Below are positions 34,246-43,590 of a stretch of 64,000 nucleotides of DNA, in pieces (position 1 is the first letter of the stretch; every line of letters begins with the position of its first letter). The notes under the pieces are model-generated. The model made no database searches and was not told where the DNA came from. It saw nothing but the letters and a program-made list of their open reading frames with translations. The DNA comes from Longimycelium tulufanense (GTDB lineage: Bacteria; Actinomycetota; Actinomycetes; Mycobacteriales; Pseudonocardiaceae), in contig NZ_BMMK01000028.1 in NCBI RefSeq assembly GCF_014645795.1, positions 1 to 64,000 of the forward strand, written 5' to 3'. Position numbers and translations under genes: made by a program.

Positions 34246-36540
34246 GTGAGCCAGGACGTCGAGCCCGTCGTATCGGGACAGTCGTCGCGGACGCCGTCGG
34301 CCACCCGCCGGGTGCGGGCGCGGCTGGCGCGCCGCATCACCGCCCAGCGGCCCGCCCCGGTCAAGCAGGTCCTGGAGCCGCTGGCCGCGGTGCACCGGGA
34401 ACTGCACCCCAAGGCCGACCTGGCGTTGCTCCAGCGCGCCTACGACGTGGCCGAGGAGAAGCACCGGGGGCAGCGCCGCAAGTCCGGCGACCCCTACATC
34501 ACGCACCCGCTCGCGGTGGCCACCATCCTCGCCGAGCTGGGCATGGACACCACCACCCTGGTCGCGGCACTGCTGCACGACACGGTGGAGGACACCGACT
34601 ACTCACTGGAGCGGTTGCGCACCGACTTCGGTGACGAGGTCGCGCACCTGGTGGACGGCGTCACCAAGCTGGACAAGGTCAAGCTGGGCGCGGCCGCCGA
34701 GGCCGAGACCATCCGCAAGATGGTCATCGCCATGGCGCGCGACCCACGGGTGCTGGTCATCAAGCTGGCCGACCGGCTGCACAACATGCGCACCATGCGG
34801 TTCCTGCCGCCGGAGAAGCAGGCCCGCAAGGCGCGGGAGACGCTGGAGGTGCTGGCCCCGCTGGCGCACCGGCTGGGCATGGCCACGGTGAAGTGGGAGC
34901 TGGAGGATTTGGCCTTCGCCATCCTGCAGCCGAAGAAGTACGACGAGATCGTCCGCCTGGTCGCCAACCGCGCCCCGTCCCGGGACATCTACCTGCGCAA
35001 GGTCATCGCCGAACTGTCCGCCCACCTGGGCGAGGCACGGATCACCGCGCGGGTGGAGGGCCGGCCCAAGCACTACTACTCGATCCACCAGAAGATGATC
35101 GTGCGGGGCCGGGACTTCGACGACATCCACGACCTGGTCGGGGTGCGGATCCTGGTCGACGAGGTGCGGGACTGCTACGCGGCCATGGGCGTGGTGCACG
35201 CGCTGTGGCAGCCGATGCCCGGCCGGTTCAAGGACTACATCGCCCAGCCCCGGTTCGGGGTGTACCAGTCGCTGCACACCACGGTCATCGGACCGGACGG
35301 CAAGCCGCTGGAAGTGCAGATCCGCACCCACGAGATGCACCGCACCGCCGAGTACGGCATCGCGGCGCACTGGCGGTACAAGGAGACCCGGGGCACCCAC
35401 AACGGCCGGTCGATGGAGATCGACGAGATGGCGTGGATGCGCCAGCTCCTCGACTGGCAGCGGGAGGCCGCCGACCCCGGCGAGTTCCTCGAGCAGCTGC
35501 GGTACGACCTGGCCACCCGGGAGATCTTCGTCTTCACGCCGAAGGGCGACGTCATCACGCTGCCCACCGGCTCCACGCCGGTCGACTTCGCCTACGCCGT
35601 GCACACCGAGGTGGGGCACCGCTGCATCGGGGCCCGGGTGAACGGCCGGCTGGTCGCCCTGGAGCGCAAGCTGGAGAACGGCGAGGTCGTCGAGATCTTC
35701 ACCTCGAAGGCCGAGGGCGCCGGGCCGAGCCGGGACTGGCTGTCGTTCGTCGCCTCGCCGCGGGCCAAGGCGAAGATCAAGCAGTGGTTCGCCAAGGAGC
35801 GGCGCGAGGAGGCGATCGAGTCCGGCAAGGAGAGCATCGCCCGCGAGGTGCGCCGGGTCGGCCTGCCGCTGCAGCGCCTGGTGTCGGCGGACGCGATGAC
35901 CGCGCTGTCGCGCGAGCTGCGGTACGGCGACGTGAGCGCGCTGTACGCCGCGGTGGGCGAGGGGCACGTCTCGGCCCGGCACATGGTGCAGCGCCTGATG
36001 GCGTTGATCGGCGGCGAGGAGCACGCCGAGGAGGAGCTGGCCGAGCGGCTGACCCCGTCGACGGTGGTCCGGCGGCGCGGGTCCGGGGACGCCGGCGTGA
36101 TCGTCAAGGGCACCAGCGACATCTGGGTCAAGCTGGCGCGGTGCTGCACGCCGGTGCCGGGCGACGAGATCCTGGGCTTCGTCACCCGGGGCGGCGCGGT
36201 CAGCGTGCACCGCACGGACTGCACCAACGCCGACGACCTGCGGTCCTCGCCGGAACGGCTGGTCGACGTGGAGTGGGCGCCCTCGTCGTCCTCGCTGTTC
36301 CTGGTCGCCATCCAGGTGGAGGCGCTGGACCGGCACCGCCTGCTCTCGGACGTGACGAAGGTGCTGGCCGACGAGCGGGTGAACATCCTGTCGGCCTCGG
36401 TGACGACCTCGCGGGACCGGGTCGCGGTCAGCCGGTTCACCTTCGAGATGGGCGACCCCAAGCACCTGGGCCACGTGCTGAAGGCGGTCCGCAACGTCGA
36501 GGGCGTCTACGACGTGTACCGCGTCACCTCGGCGTCCTGA
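34246..36540 (+). CDS. relA: Bifunctional (p)ppGpp synthetase/hydrolase
   Basis: Rel enzyme of 764 residues that makes and degrades the stringent-response alarmone. The HD hydrolase domain holds HDTVEDTD (His111-Asp112), so hydrolase activity is expected. The synthetase domain has [20 protein letters not shown] (about 326-345). A TGS domain begins near 424 ([12 protein letters not shown]), a zinc-finger-like segment has [15 protein letters not shown], and an ACT domain ends the protein (about 685-764). GTG at 34246 follows GGGAGTGCGC. It is the single long Rel typical of actinobacteria. Confidence 0.96.
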   Translation: MSQDVEPVVSGQSSRTPSATRRVRARLARRITAQRPAPVKQVLEPLAAVHRELHPKADLALLQRAYDVAEEKHRGQRRKSGDPYITHPLAVATILAELGMDTTTLVAALLHDTVEDTDYSLERLRTDFGDEVAHLVDGVTKLDKVKLGAAAEAETIRKMVIAMARDPRVLVIKLADRLHNMRTMRFLPPEKQARKARETLEVLAPLAHRLGMATVKWELEDLAFAILQPKKYDEIVRLVANRAPSRDIYLRKVIAELSAHLGEARITARVEGRPKHYYSIHQKMIVRGRDFDDIHDLVGVRILVDEVRDCYAAMGVVHALWQPMPGRFKDYIAQPRFGVYQSLHTTVIGPDGKPLEVQIRTHEMHRTAEYGIAAHWRYKETRGTHNGRSMEIDEMAWMRQLLDWQREAADPGEFLEQLRYDLATREIFVFTPKGDVITLPTGSTPVDFAYAVHTEVGHRCIGARVNGRLVALERKLENGEVVEIFTSKAEGAGPSRDWLSFVASPRAKAKIKQWFAKERREEAIESGKESIAREVRRVGLPLQRLVSADAMTALSRELRYGDVSALYAAVGEGHVSARHMVQRLMALIGGEEHAEEELAERLTPSTVVRRRGSGDAGVIVKGTSDIWVKLARCCTPVPGDEILGFVTRGGAVSVHRTDCTNADDLRSSPERLVDVEWAPSSSSLFLVAIQVEALDRHRLLSDVTKVLADERVNILSASVTTSRDRVAVSRFTFEMGDPKHLGHVLKAVRNVEGVYDVYRVTSAS

Positions 36541-36580
36541 CCAGGGCAGTCACCGTCGGCTCCGGTCGTCATTGACGAAA

Positions 36581-36619
36581 CGCGGGGTACCCCTGTCGCG
36601 CTGACCGGGGTACCCCGCG
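36581..36619. terminator. Bidirectional terminator relA/ppiB
   Basis: A 13-bp stem (36581-36593 with 36607-36619), each arm containing the self-complementary GGGGTACCCC, lies midway between convergent relA and ppiB. No T-run is present. Confidence 0.7.
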
Positions 36620-36639
36620 TGGTCGTGTGGGGACCGGCG

Positions 36640-37446
36640 TCAATTGGCGACCACGGCCTGCTTGATCTCGACCGGGATCTTGGGCTTGCCGTCGCCCTCA
36701 CCCCTCGGGCCGGCCTCGACACCACCGGCAGCCACCTTGTCCAGCGCCTTCAGGCCGTCCTCGCCGATGCTGCCGAACACGGTGTAGTTCGGCGGGAGCT
36801 GTGAGTCGCCGTACACCATGAAGAACTGGCTGCCGCCGCTGTTAGGCGCTTGGGTTTTCGCCATCGCCAGGGTGCCACGGGTGTATTTCAGGTCCGGAGA
36901 GACCTCGTCCTTGATCGTGTAGCCCGGGCCACCCTGACCCGTGCCGGTCGGGTCGCCGCACTGCAGCACCTTCAGCCCATCGGTAGTCGTCATCCGGTGG
37001 CAGGAGGTGTCGTCGAAGAACTTCTTCTTCGCCAAATGCACGAAGCTCTGCACGGTGCACGGTGCCTTGGCCCGGTCCAGGGTGAGCGGGATGTCGCCCT
37101 GGCTGGTCTTCAGGGTCACCTGAACCTTGCCCTGGTCCGGCGTGGGATTCGGGTCGTCCGGCATCCCCACGTTCTTGGCGGGCTTCTCCCCGGGAGCCTC
37201 GGTGTACTCGCAGGGCCCGCCACTAGTCTTGGCCGGAGTGGTCGGGCTCGTCGAGGCATCAGCCGCCGCGTCCGAGGTGGATTCCCTGGTCGCCAGGTAG
37301 TAGATGCCGGTGCCGACCAGCGCGGTCGCCACGACCGCCGACACCGCTCCCAGAATCCGGCGCCGCTTCGCACGCTCGGCGCGACGCTTGAGCTGACGCT
37401 CCAGCTTCCGCTTCGCGGCCTGGCGACGTTGCTCGTTGGTCGGCAC
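36640..37446 (-). CDS. ppiB: Membrane-anchored cyclophilin-type peptidyl-prolyl isomerase
   Basis: Cyclophilin of 268 residues that speeds proline isomerisation outside the cell membrane. A basic N-terminal cytoplasmic stretch precedes one membrane helix (about 31-51), then a Ser/Thr/Pro linker and the isomerase domain (about 110-268). The domain has FFDDTSCHRM, LQCGDPTGTGQGGPGY and SQFFMVYGDSQLPPNYTVFG. GTG at 37446 is chosen since AGGAGGAGC directly precedes it; a GTG nine codons upstream is poorer. It is the equivalent of Rv2582c, between relA and the glyoxalase-like gene. Confidence 0.93.
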   Translation of the reverse strand: MPTNEQRRQAAKRKLERQLKRRAERAKRRRILGAVSAVVATALVGTGIYYLATRESTSDAAADASTSPTTPAKTSGGPCEYTEAPGEKPAKNVGMPDDPNPTPDQGKVQVTLKTSQGDIPLTLDRAKAPCTVQSFVHLAKKKFFDDTSCHRMTTTDGLKVLQCGDPTGTGQGGPGYTIKDEVSPDLKYTRGTLAMAKTQAPNSGGSQFFMVYGDSQLPPNYTVFGSIGEDGLKALDKVAAGGVEAGPRGEGDGKPKIPVEIKQAVVAN

Positions 37447-37627
37447 CTGCTCCTCCTGATGGTCGACGGACACGGCTGGTGACAGAGGCGCAGTCTATGG
37501 CGACCACCTGTGAGGTCGGCATAGTGGCCGGTCTAATGGGCATGATCGCGTCAGTGGGTTGGGCGGCGTCCTCTAGGCTGGTCACCAGCTGAGGCCGCCC
37601 CACCCACCCGCACCGGAGGTCCACGTC

Positions 37628-38332
37628 GTGCTCGTCGTCGGGTTCCCGTCCGGCCCGTTGCAGGCCAACTGCTACCTGCTGGCCCCGGGCGAGGGCGAGG
37701 CGTGCGTCATCGTCGACCCCGGCCAGGACGTGGTCGAGCCCCTGGCCGAGCAACTGCGCAAGCACCGGCTGACCCCGGTGGCCGTGCTGCTCACCCACGG
37801 CCACTTCGACCATTGCTTCTCGGTGGCCCCGGTGTGCGACGGTCACGACATTCCCGCCTGGGTGCACCCCGACGACCGGTCGCTGCTCGCCGATCCCGGC
37901 CGCGGCCTCGGGCTGGCCGGGCAGGCCCTGTTCGGCGGCGGCATGCCGATGCGGGAGCCGGCCGAGGTGCGGGAGCTGTCCGACGGTGCCGAGCTGGACC
38001 TGGCCGGGCTGCGCATGACGGTCGACCACACCCCGGGTCATACCGGCGGGTCGGTGTCGTTCCGCACCGGCAGCCAGGAGGGGGGCCGGCTCATGCTGTC
38101 CGGCGACACCCTCTTCGCCGGGTCCATCGGGCGCACCGACCTGCCGGGCGGCGACCACGCCCGGATGCTGGCGACCCTGCGCGGCAAGGTGTTGCCGCTG
38201 CCGGACGACACGGTCGTGCTGCCCGGCCACGGGCCCACCACGACGATCGGCCGGGAACGCGCGACCAACCCGTTCCTGCTGGAGCTCGGCAGCGGCGAGG
38301 GCGCGCCCGCCGCACCACACAGAGGACTGTGA
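37628..38332 (+). CDS. Metallo-beta-lactamase-fold hydrolase (glyoxalase II-like)
   Basis: Hydrolase of 234 residues with the binuclear metal motif THGHFDHC, the second His in HTPGHTGGSV, Asp in LSGDTLFAGSIGR and a final HGP. The short glyoxalase-II-like subgroup hydrolyses thioesters; the substrate in organisms with mycothiol instead of glutathione is unknown. GTG at 37628 follows GGAGG. It starts 12 bp before hisS, matching the Rv2581c-hisS order, so it probably forms an operon with hisS. Confidence 0.9.
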   Translation: MLVVGFPSGPLQANCYLLAPGEGEACVIVDPGQDVVEPLAEQLRKHRLTPVAVLLTHGHFDHCFSVAPVCDGHDIPAWVHPDDRSLLADPGRGLGLAGQALFGGGMPMREPAEVRELSDGAELDLAGLRMTVDHTPGHTGGSVSFRTGSQEGGRLMLSGDTLFAGSIGRTDLPGGDHARMLATLRGKVLPLPDDTVVLPGHGPTTTIGRERATNPFLLELGSGEGAPAAPHRGL

Positions 38333-38344
38333 AGTAAGAAGCAG

Positions 38345-39616
38345 ATGAGCGTCTTTACCGCCCCCAAGGGCATCCCGGAGTACTTCCCCCCCAACTCGGC
38401 GGCGTTCCTGGCCGTGCGCGAGAAGCTGGTCGGTGCGGCCCGTCGGGCCGGCTACGGCTACGTCGAGCTGCCGATCTTCGAGGACACCACGCTGTTCGCC
38501 CGCGGCGTCGGCGAGTCCACCGACGTGGTGACCAAGGAGATGTACACCTTCGCCGACCGCGGCGGCCGGTCCGTCACGCTGCGGCCGGAGGGCACCGCCG
38601 GGGTGATGCGCGCGGTCATCGAGCACGGCCTGGACCGGGGACAGCTGCCGGTGAAGCTGTACTACGCGGGTCCGTTCTTCCGCTACGAGCGGCCCCAGGC
38701 CGGCCGCTACCGCCAGCTGCAGCAGGTCGGGGTGGAGGCGATCGGCGTCGACGACCCGGCGCTGGACGCCGAGGTCATCGCGATCGCCGACACCGGGTTC
38801 CGCGACCTGGGGCTGTCCGGCTACCGACTGGAGATCACCTCGCTGGGCGATGCCAGCTGCCGGCCGCAGTACCGCGCGGAGCTGCAGGACTTCCTGCGGA
38901 AGTTGCCGCTGGACGACGAGACGCGGCAGCGCGCCGAGATCAACCCGCTGCGCGTGTTGGACGACAAGCGGCCGGACGTGCGCGAGCTGCTGGCCGATGC
39001 GCCGCTGATGGTCGACCACCTGTCGCCGGAGTGCCGGGAGCACTACGAGCAGGTCAAGGGGCACCTCACGGACCTCGGCGTGAAGTTCGTCGAGAACCCG
39101 CGCATGGTCCGCGGGCTCGACTACTACACCAAGACCACCTTCGAGTTCGTGCACGACGGCCTGGGCGCCCAGTCCGGGATCGGTGGCGGTGGTCGCTATG
39201 ACGGCCTGATGGCCGAGCTTGGCGGCCAGCCGCTGTCGGGCGTGGGCTTCGGGCTCGGCGTCGACCGCACGCTGCTGGCGTGCGAGGTCGAGGGCGTCAC
39301 GCCCGGGGACACGGCGCGGTGCGACGTGTTCTGCGTTCCGCTGGGGGATGCTGCCAAGGCGCGTCTGGTGGCGCTTGCGGGCCAGCTCCGCGCCCGGGGC
39401 GTCCGGGTCGACCTCGCCTACGGCGGCAAGGGCCTCAAGGGCGCGATGAAGGCGGCCGATCGGTCGGGTGCGCGGTTCGCGCTGGTGGTGGGCGAGCGTG
39501 ACCTGGCCGAGGGCAACGCCCAGCTCAAGGAGCTGAGCACCGGCGAGCAACGGGCCCTGCCGCTGGACGGCGCGGTGACCGGGGTGCTGCGCGCCCTGGG
39601 TGGGAGCGATACGTAG
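38345..39616 (+). CDS. hisS: Histidyl-tRNA synthetase
   Basis: Class II synthetase of 423 residues. It starts with [15 protein letters not shown]; motif 2 is [19 protein letters not shown] (about 110-128), the histidine-specific loop is [14 protein letters not shown], and motif 3 lies in GGGGRYDGL plus [10 protein letters not shown]. The anticodon-binding domain covers about 325-423. ATG at 38345 is followed by the family N-terminus. It lies between the MBL hydrolase and a small membrane protein and is probably co-transcribed with both. Confidence 0.96.
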   Translation: MSVFTAPKGIPEYFPPNSAAFLAVREKLVGAARRAGYGYVELPIFEDTTLFARGVGESTDVVTKEMYTFADRGGRSVTLRPEGTAGVMRAVIEHGLDRGQLPVKLYYAGPFFRYERPQAGRYRQLQQVGVEAIGVDDPALDAEVIAIADTGFRDLGLSGYRLEITSLGDASCRPQYRAELQDFLRKLPLDDETRQRAEINPLRVLDDKRPDVRELLADAPLMVDHLSPECREHYEQVKGHLTDLGVKFVENPRMVRGLDYYTKTTFEFVHDGLGAQSGIGGGGRYDGLMAELGGQPLSGVGFGLGVDRTLLACEVEGVTPGDTARCDVFCVPLGDAAKARLVALAGQLRARGVRVDLAYGGKGLKGAMKAADRSGARFALVVGERDLAEGNAQLKELSTGEQRALPLDGAVTGVLRALGGSDT

Positions 39617-39626
39617 GGAGACGGCC

Positions 39627-40271
39627 ATGGGGGAGCAGCAGCGGCCCGAGGTCGTGCCGCTGGACCTGCTGGACCGCGCGGTACTGCGACGGCGGGCGGT
39701 CTCGGTGGCCCTGGGCGCGATCCTGGTGGCGGCCGCTTTCGGCGGCATCATCGGGCTGCTGGCCGGGCAGGTGGCCGGTTTGGTCACGGCGACTGTCCTC
39801 GGCGTGCCGCTGCTGCTCCTGGCGGTGAGTGAGGCGCGCCGCCGGATCTGGCTGGAAGGCGCCTCGGTGGTGGTGCGCGCGATCGGCACGCGCCGGGTCG
39901 ACCTGCGCGACGCCGACTTCGACCTGCTGCTCACCGACGCCCGTGGGACGCGGACGGTCGGCATGTTCGTGCGTGAGCGGAGTAAGGGCCGCAAGGCCAC
40001 CAACGTGGCATTGGCGATCTACTCCGGGACCGGCGGCCGGGAGTTGGGCATCCTGCCGCTACGCCGGCTCGCCGACACGTTGGCCGGGGTGGGCGACCCC
40101 GCGGCGCTGCTGTACTCCGAGCTGCTGGTCGCGCAGCTCCGCTCGGAGGCTCGCGGGGACGCGGCCCAGGAGCGGCCACTCCATCAGCTGGCTTCCCTGG
40201 CCCCGGGCGGCCGCCTCGCGCAGAAGCTGACGCCCGACGCCGTGGCCCGCTTCGTCACCTCCCTGGGCTGA
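39627..40271 (+). CDS. Conserved actinobacterial membrane protein, function unknown
   Basis: Protein of 214 residues with two membrane helices (about 25-70), then a soluble domain of mixed strands that begins RRIWLEGASVVVRAIG and includes RERSKGRKATNVALAIYSG. I do not recognise a characterised family; the layout is like bacterial PH-domain or stress-linked membrane proteins. ATG at 39627 follows AGGGAGACGG. It lies 10 bp after hisS on the same strand, so it is probably in the same operon. Confidence 0.8.
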   Translation: MGEQQRPEVVPLDLLDRAVLRRRAVSVALGAILVAAAFGGIIGLLAGQVAGLVTATVLGVPLLLLAVSEARRRIWLEGASVVVRAIGTRRVDLRDADFDLLLTDARGTRTVGMFVRERSKGRKATNVALAIYSGTGGRELGILPLRRLADTLAGVGDPAALLYSELLVAQLRSEARGDAAQERPLHQLASLAPGGRLAQKLTPDAVARFVTSLG

Positions 40272-40479
40272 GCGGTAACTATCTCAGCAGGTCGCGCTGG
40301 GTGCCGATGCCCATTCTCGGCCTAACTTGCCGCTCGACGCGATCTTGTCAAGTCCTTTTCCGTCCGCTGTGGACAGCCGCGTCGACCTGTGGATCAGTAT
40401 TTTGACCTGCGAAAACGACCCGATAGGCTGGTCGTGGGGCGCCACCCCCGGGCGGGAGGGGGCTGCTTTCCGGAAGTCG

Positions 40480-42063
40480 CTACCGCCGACGGCGGGCGGT
40501 TTCCGGTGGCTCGTGACGTCGGAGGCCGGGCGGCAGGTCGATCGGCACCGTGGGCGGGTCGGCGTCCAGGGAGCGACGGCCATCCCCATTCGGGCTCGCG
40601 CCATCAGCATGGGAAGCCGCCGGAGCCTTGGCGGCCGCCTCATCCTCGGTGTCCTTCCCCGATGCGCCGCTCTCATCCGGCTCCTCGCCCCCGCGGGCGA
40701 CAGCAGCGGATACCGGTTCGCCGCTGGCGACGAGGGCCGAGAGGGCGGTGGTGACCGGCACGGCCGCAACCAGTCCGACGCTGCCGACCAGCGTGCGCAC
40801 CACCTCCTGTGCCACCGCCTGCGCGGTCACCAGCTCCCCGAAGGTCCGGCCGGACAGCGAGTACGCCAGCAGCATCGGCAACGCCGCGCCGGCGTACGCC
40901 ATGACCAGCGTGTTCACCGCCGAGCCGACGTGGTCCCGGCCGATGCGCAACCCGGCCGAGTACAGCCCCCGCCAACCCAGGTCCGGGTTGGCGCGCCGGA
41001 GCTCCCACACCGCGCTGGCCTGGGTGACCGTGACGTCGTCGAGCACACCGAGCGCGCCGATGATGACCCCGGCCAGCAGCAGGCCGCGGGCGTCGATGCC
41101 GTGCCCGAGCAGGCCGATCAGGTTCGCGGTGTCCTCGTCGAGCCCGGTCAGCCGGGACGCGGCCGCGAACGCCCAGCCCAACACCCCGATCAGGGTCAGG
41201 CTGACCAGCGTGCCGAGGATCGCCGTGGACGTTCGCGCGGTGAAGCCGTGCGTGATGTACAACGCCACGAACATGATCACGCCGGAACCCACCACGGCGA
41301 CCGGCAGCGGACCCTGTCCGGCCAGGATCGCCGGCAACACGAACAACACCAGCACCCCGAAGCTGACCGCCAACGCGCCGAGTGCGGCCAGCCCCCGCCA
41401 CCGGCCCAGCAGGAGCACGGCGAGCGCGAACACACCCGCCAGGACGCTCAGCGGCCATCCCCGCTGGAAGTCAACCAGCTGGTAGGAGCTGGGGTCGTTG
41501 GGTGCCGCACCGGTGTAGGCCAACACCACCCGGTCGCCCACCGTGAACGAGGGCGTGCTCGGTTCCTGCGGCACCCGTTGCTGGATCAACACCCCGGCCG
41601 CCGGCCCGTCCTCCAGCCGCACGGTGACCGTCAGGCACTCGCTGGCCTGGCCGGCATCCGGCTGCCCGGCAGCAGGCTGCCCCGGCGCCGGCTGGGGGCT
41701 CCCCGGCGGAGCATTGCCCGGTCCCGCGGTGCACGGCCCGGCCGCCACCGCCGTGACCTCGCCGGGCACCGGGACGTGGTCGAGGCCAAGCTTGCCGCCG
41801 GTCGCCTGGTCGTGACCGAACGGATACAGCACCGCCATGCCCACGACCGTGGCCAGCGCGAGCGGGGCCAACAACGCGACGAGCAGCAGCCGCACCCGCC
41901 GGGATGCCGGCTCGACCGGGCCGTGTCCGTGCCCGTGACCATGGCCGTGCCCGGTCCGCGGCAGACGCGCGGCGGCCGTCCGGGAACCGCGTCGGTTCCC
42001 GGACGGCCGCCCGTCAGTGGTCCTCACGGGGTCACATGGTGCCGACCGAACGTCGGACGCCAT
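40480..42063 (-). CDS. YibE/F-family membrane protein with His-rich N-terminus
   Basis: Protein of 527 residues with about eight membrane helices, matching the YibE/F family of unknown function. An N-terminal cytoplasmic stretch carries five alternating HG repeats (about 39-48) that could bind metal. An outside domain (about 80-175) has an Ala/Gly/Pro/Gln-rich segment and two cysteines, then the family block HGFTARTSTAILGTLVSL and GALGVLDDVTVTQASAVWEL. The cytoplasmic tail is acidic, then basic. ATG at 42063 is 21 bp after the choline dehydrogenase stop, so it may belong to the choline operon; a functional link is not known. Confidence 0.85.
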   Translation of the reverse strand: MASDVRSAPCDPVRTTDGRPSGNRRGSRTAAARLPRTGHGHGHGHGHGPVEPASRRVRLLLVALLAPLALATVVGMAVLYPFGHDQATGGKLGLDHVPVPGEVTAVAAGPCTAGPGNAPPGSPQPAPGQPAAGQPDAGQASECLTVTVRLEDGPAAGVLIQQRVPQEPSTPSFTVGDRVVLAYTGAAPNDPSSYQLVDFQRGWPLSVLAGVFALAVLLLGRWRGLAALGALAVSFGVLVLFVLPAILAGQGPLPVAVVGSGVIMFVALYITHGFTARTSTAILGTLVSLTLIGVLGWAFAAASRLTGLDEDTANLIGLLGHGIDARGLLLAGVIIGALGVLDDVTVTQASAVWELRRANPDLGWRGLYSAGLRIGRDHVGSAVNTLVMAYAGAALPMLLAYSLSGRTFGELVTAQAVAQEVVRTLVGSVGLVAAVPVTTALSALVASGEPVSAAVARGGEEPDESGASGKDTEDEAAAKAPAASHADGASPNGDGRRSLDADPPTVPIDLPPGLRRHEPPETARRRR

Positions 42064-42084
42064 ACCACCGGTCGGCCTACCGAT

Positions 42085-43590
42085 TCAGCTCCCGGTGATG
42101 AACCGGGCCACGCGCTCGCCGATCATCATGCAGGTCAGGTTCGGGTTGACGGTGGTCATCGACGGGAAGACCGAGGCGTCGGCGACGCGCAGCGCCTCGA
42201 TCCCGAGCACCCGCAGCCGCGGGTCGACCACGGTCGTCGGGGCGTCGGGCGCACCCATCCGACAGGTACCCGCCGGGTGGTAGACGGTGTTGGCAGTGCG
42301 CCGCACGTACTCCGACAGGTCCGCGTCCTCCACCATCGCGGCACCGGGGGACAGCTCCTTGTCCACCCACTCCCGCAGCGGCGCCTGCGCCATGATCTCC
42401 CGCGCCAGGTGCACGCCGGCCAGCATGATCCGCTCGTCGTAGCCCTCCGGGTCGGTGAAGTACCGGAAGTCTATGAGCGGCTTGTCGTCCGGGTTGGCCG
42501 AGCGCAGCCGCACCGTGCCCTCGCTGCGGGCACGGGCGACGTTCGGGGTGAGCGCGAAGCCCTGCTCCGCGGTGGGGTAGCCGGCCGGCCCGGTCTGCAT
42601 GTCGAACACCTCGAGCCCGAGGTGGAACATCAGGTCGGGGTGGACCGGGTCCTCGACGCAGGCGAAGATCCCGACCTCCCACAGCTGCGCGCTGGGGAAG
42701 TCAAGCGGCTTGCGGGACGACCAGTTGAGCACACCCTCGGGGTGGTCGAGCAGGTGCTCGCCCACCGGCAGGTCGGCCACCACGTCGATGCCCAGGGCAC
42801 GCAGCTGGTCGGCCGGCCCGACACCGGAGAGCATCAGCAGCTTCGGGGTGTCGAACGCACCGGCGGACAACACCACCTCGTGGCGGGCCCGGATGATGCC
42901 GCGGTCGGTCGCCACCCCGGTGGCCCGGCCACGGTCGATGAGCACCCGCAGCGCCCGGGTGCCGGTGAGCACCTCGAGGTTCGACGGCAGTGCACCCAGC
43001 GGGTGCAGGTAGGACACCGACGAGGACTGCCGGATGCCGTCGGAGACGTTGATCTGGAACCGGCCAGCCCCTGGGCGCAGCTCACCGCTCTGGTTGAACC
43101 GCGTGGTGGGCAGACCCAGCTCGGCACACGCCTCGATCACCGCGTGGTTGAGCGGGTTGTCCTCGGGCGGCTCGTCCACGTGCACGCGCTCGCGCACACC
43201 CGCGATCGCCGGCGCGACCTCTTCCGGGCTCCAGCCGGCCGCGCCCAGCTCCACCCACTGCCGCAGATCGCGCTCGGGGGTGAAGAACGCGATGCAGGAG
43301 TTGTGCGAGGAGCAGCCGCCGAGCACCTTGGCGCGGGCGTGCCGGATGTTGCCGTTACCGCGCTCCTGCGGCTCGATCGTGTAGTCGTAGTCGTACTCCG
43401 ACTCCAGCAGCTCGGTCCAGCGGCGCAGCGTCAGCACCTCGTCGCGGCCCTCGTCGGACGGGCCGGCCTCCAGCAGGACGACCGAACCCACCCCCCGCTC
43501 GGCCAGCCGCCGCGCGGCCGCCGCCCCCGAACTGCCGCCCCCGACGACGACGACGTCGTACTCACCCAGCAGCTCGTGCTTGCCGGTCAC
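42085..43590 (-). CDS. betA: GMC-family choline dehydrogenase-like oxidoreductase
   Basis: FAD-dependent GMC oxidoreductase of 501 residues. The N-terminal FAD fold has YDVVVVGGGSSGAAAARRL (about 11-29), the second GMC signature region is KVLGGCSSHNSC, and the active-site His and Asn are in HPAGTCRMG and TVNPNLTCMM near the C-terminus. Choline to betaine aldehyde is inferred from the adjacent betaine aldehyde dehydrogenase and choline-type symporter. GTG at 43590 overlaps the upstream stop (GTGA), with GGAGGG in place. GMC proteins oxidise many alcohols, so substrate identity rests on context. Confidence 0.85.
   Translation of the reverse strand: MTGKHELLGEYDVVVVGGGSSGAAAARRLAERGVGSVVLLEAGPSDEGRDEVLTLRRWTELLESEYDYDYTIEPQERGNGNIRHARAKVLGGCSSHNSCIAFFTPERDLRQWVELGAAGWSPEEVAPAIAGVRERVHVDEPPEDNPLNHAVIEACAELGLPTTRFNQSGELRPGAGRFQINVSDGIRQSSSVSYLHPLGALPSNLEVLTGTRALRVLIDRGRATGVATDRGIIRARHEVVLSAGAFDTPKLLMLSGVGPADQLRALGIDVVADLPVGEHLLDHPEGVLNWSSRKPLDFPSAQLWEVGIFACVEDPVHPDLMFHLGLEVFDMQTGPAGYPTAEQGFALTPNVARARSEGTVRLRSANPDDKPLIDFRYFTDPEGYDERIMLAGVHLAREIMAQAPLREWVDKELSPGAAMVEDADLSEYVRRTANTVYHPAGTCRMGAPDAPTTVVDPRLRVLGIEALRVADASVFPSMTTVNPNLTCMMIGERVARFITGS

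Noticed and set aside
37259-40003. A 914-codon minus-strand open frame opposite the MBL hydrolase and hisS
   Set aside because: Composition is that of an antisense shadow (Arg, His, Val, Gln-rich), no domain is visible, and both plus-strand genes are certain.
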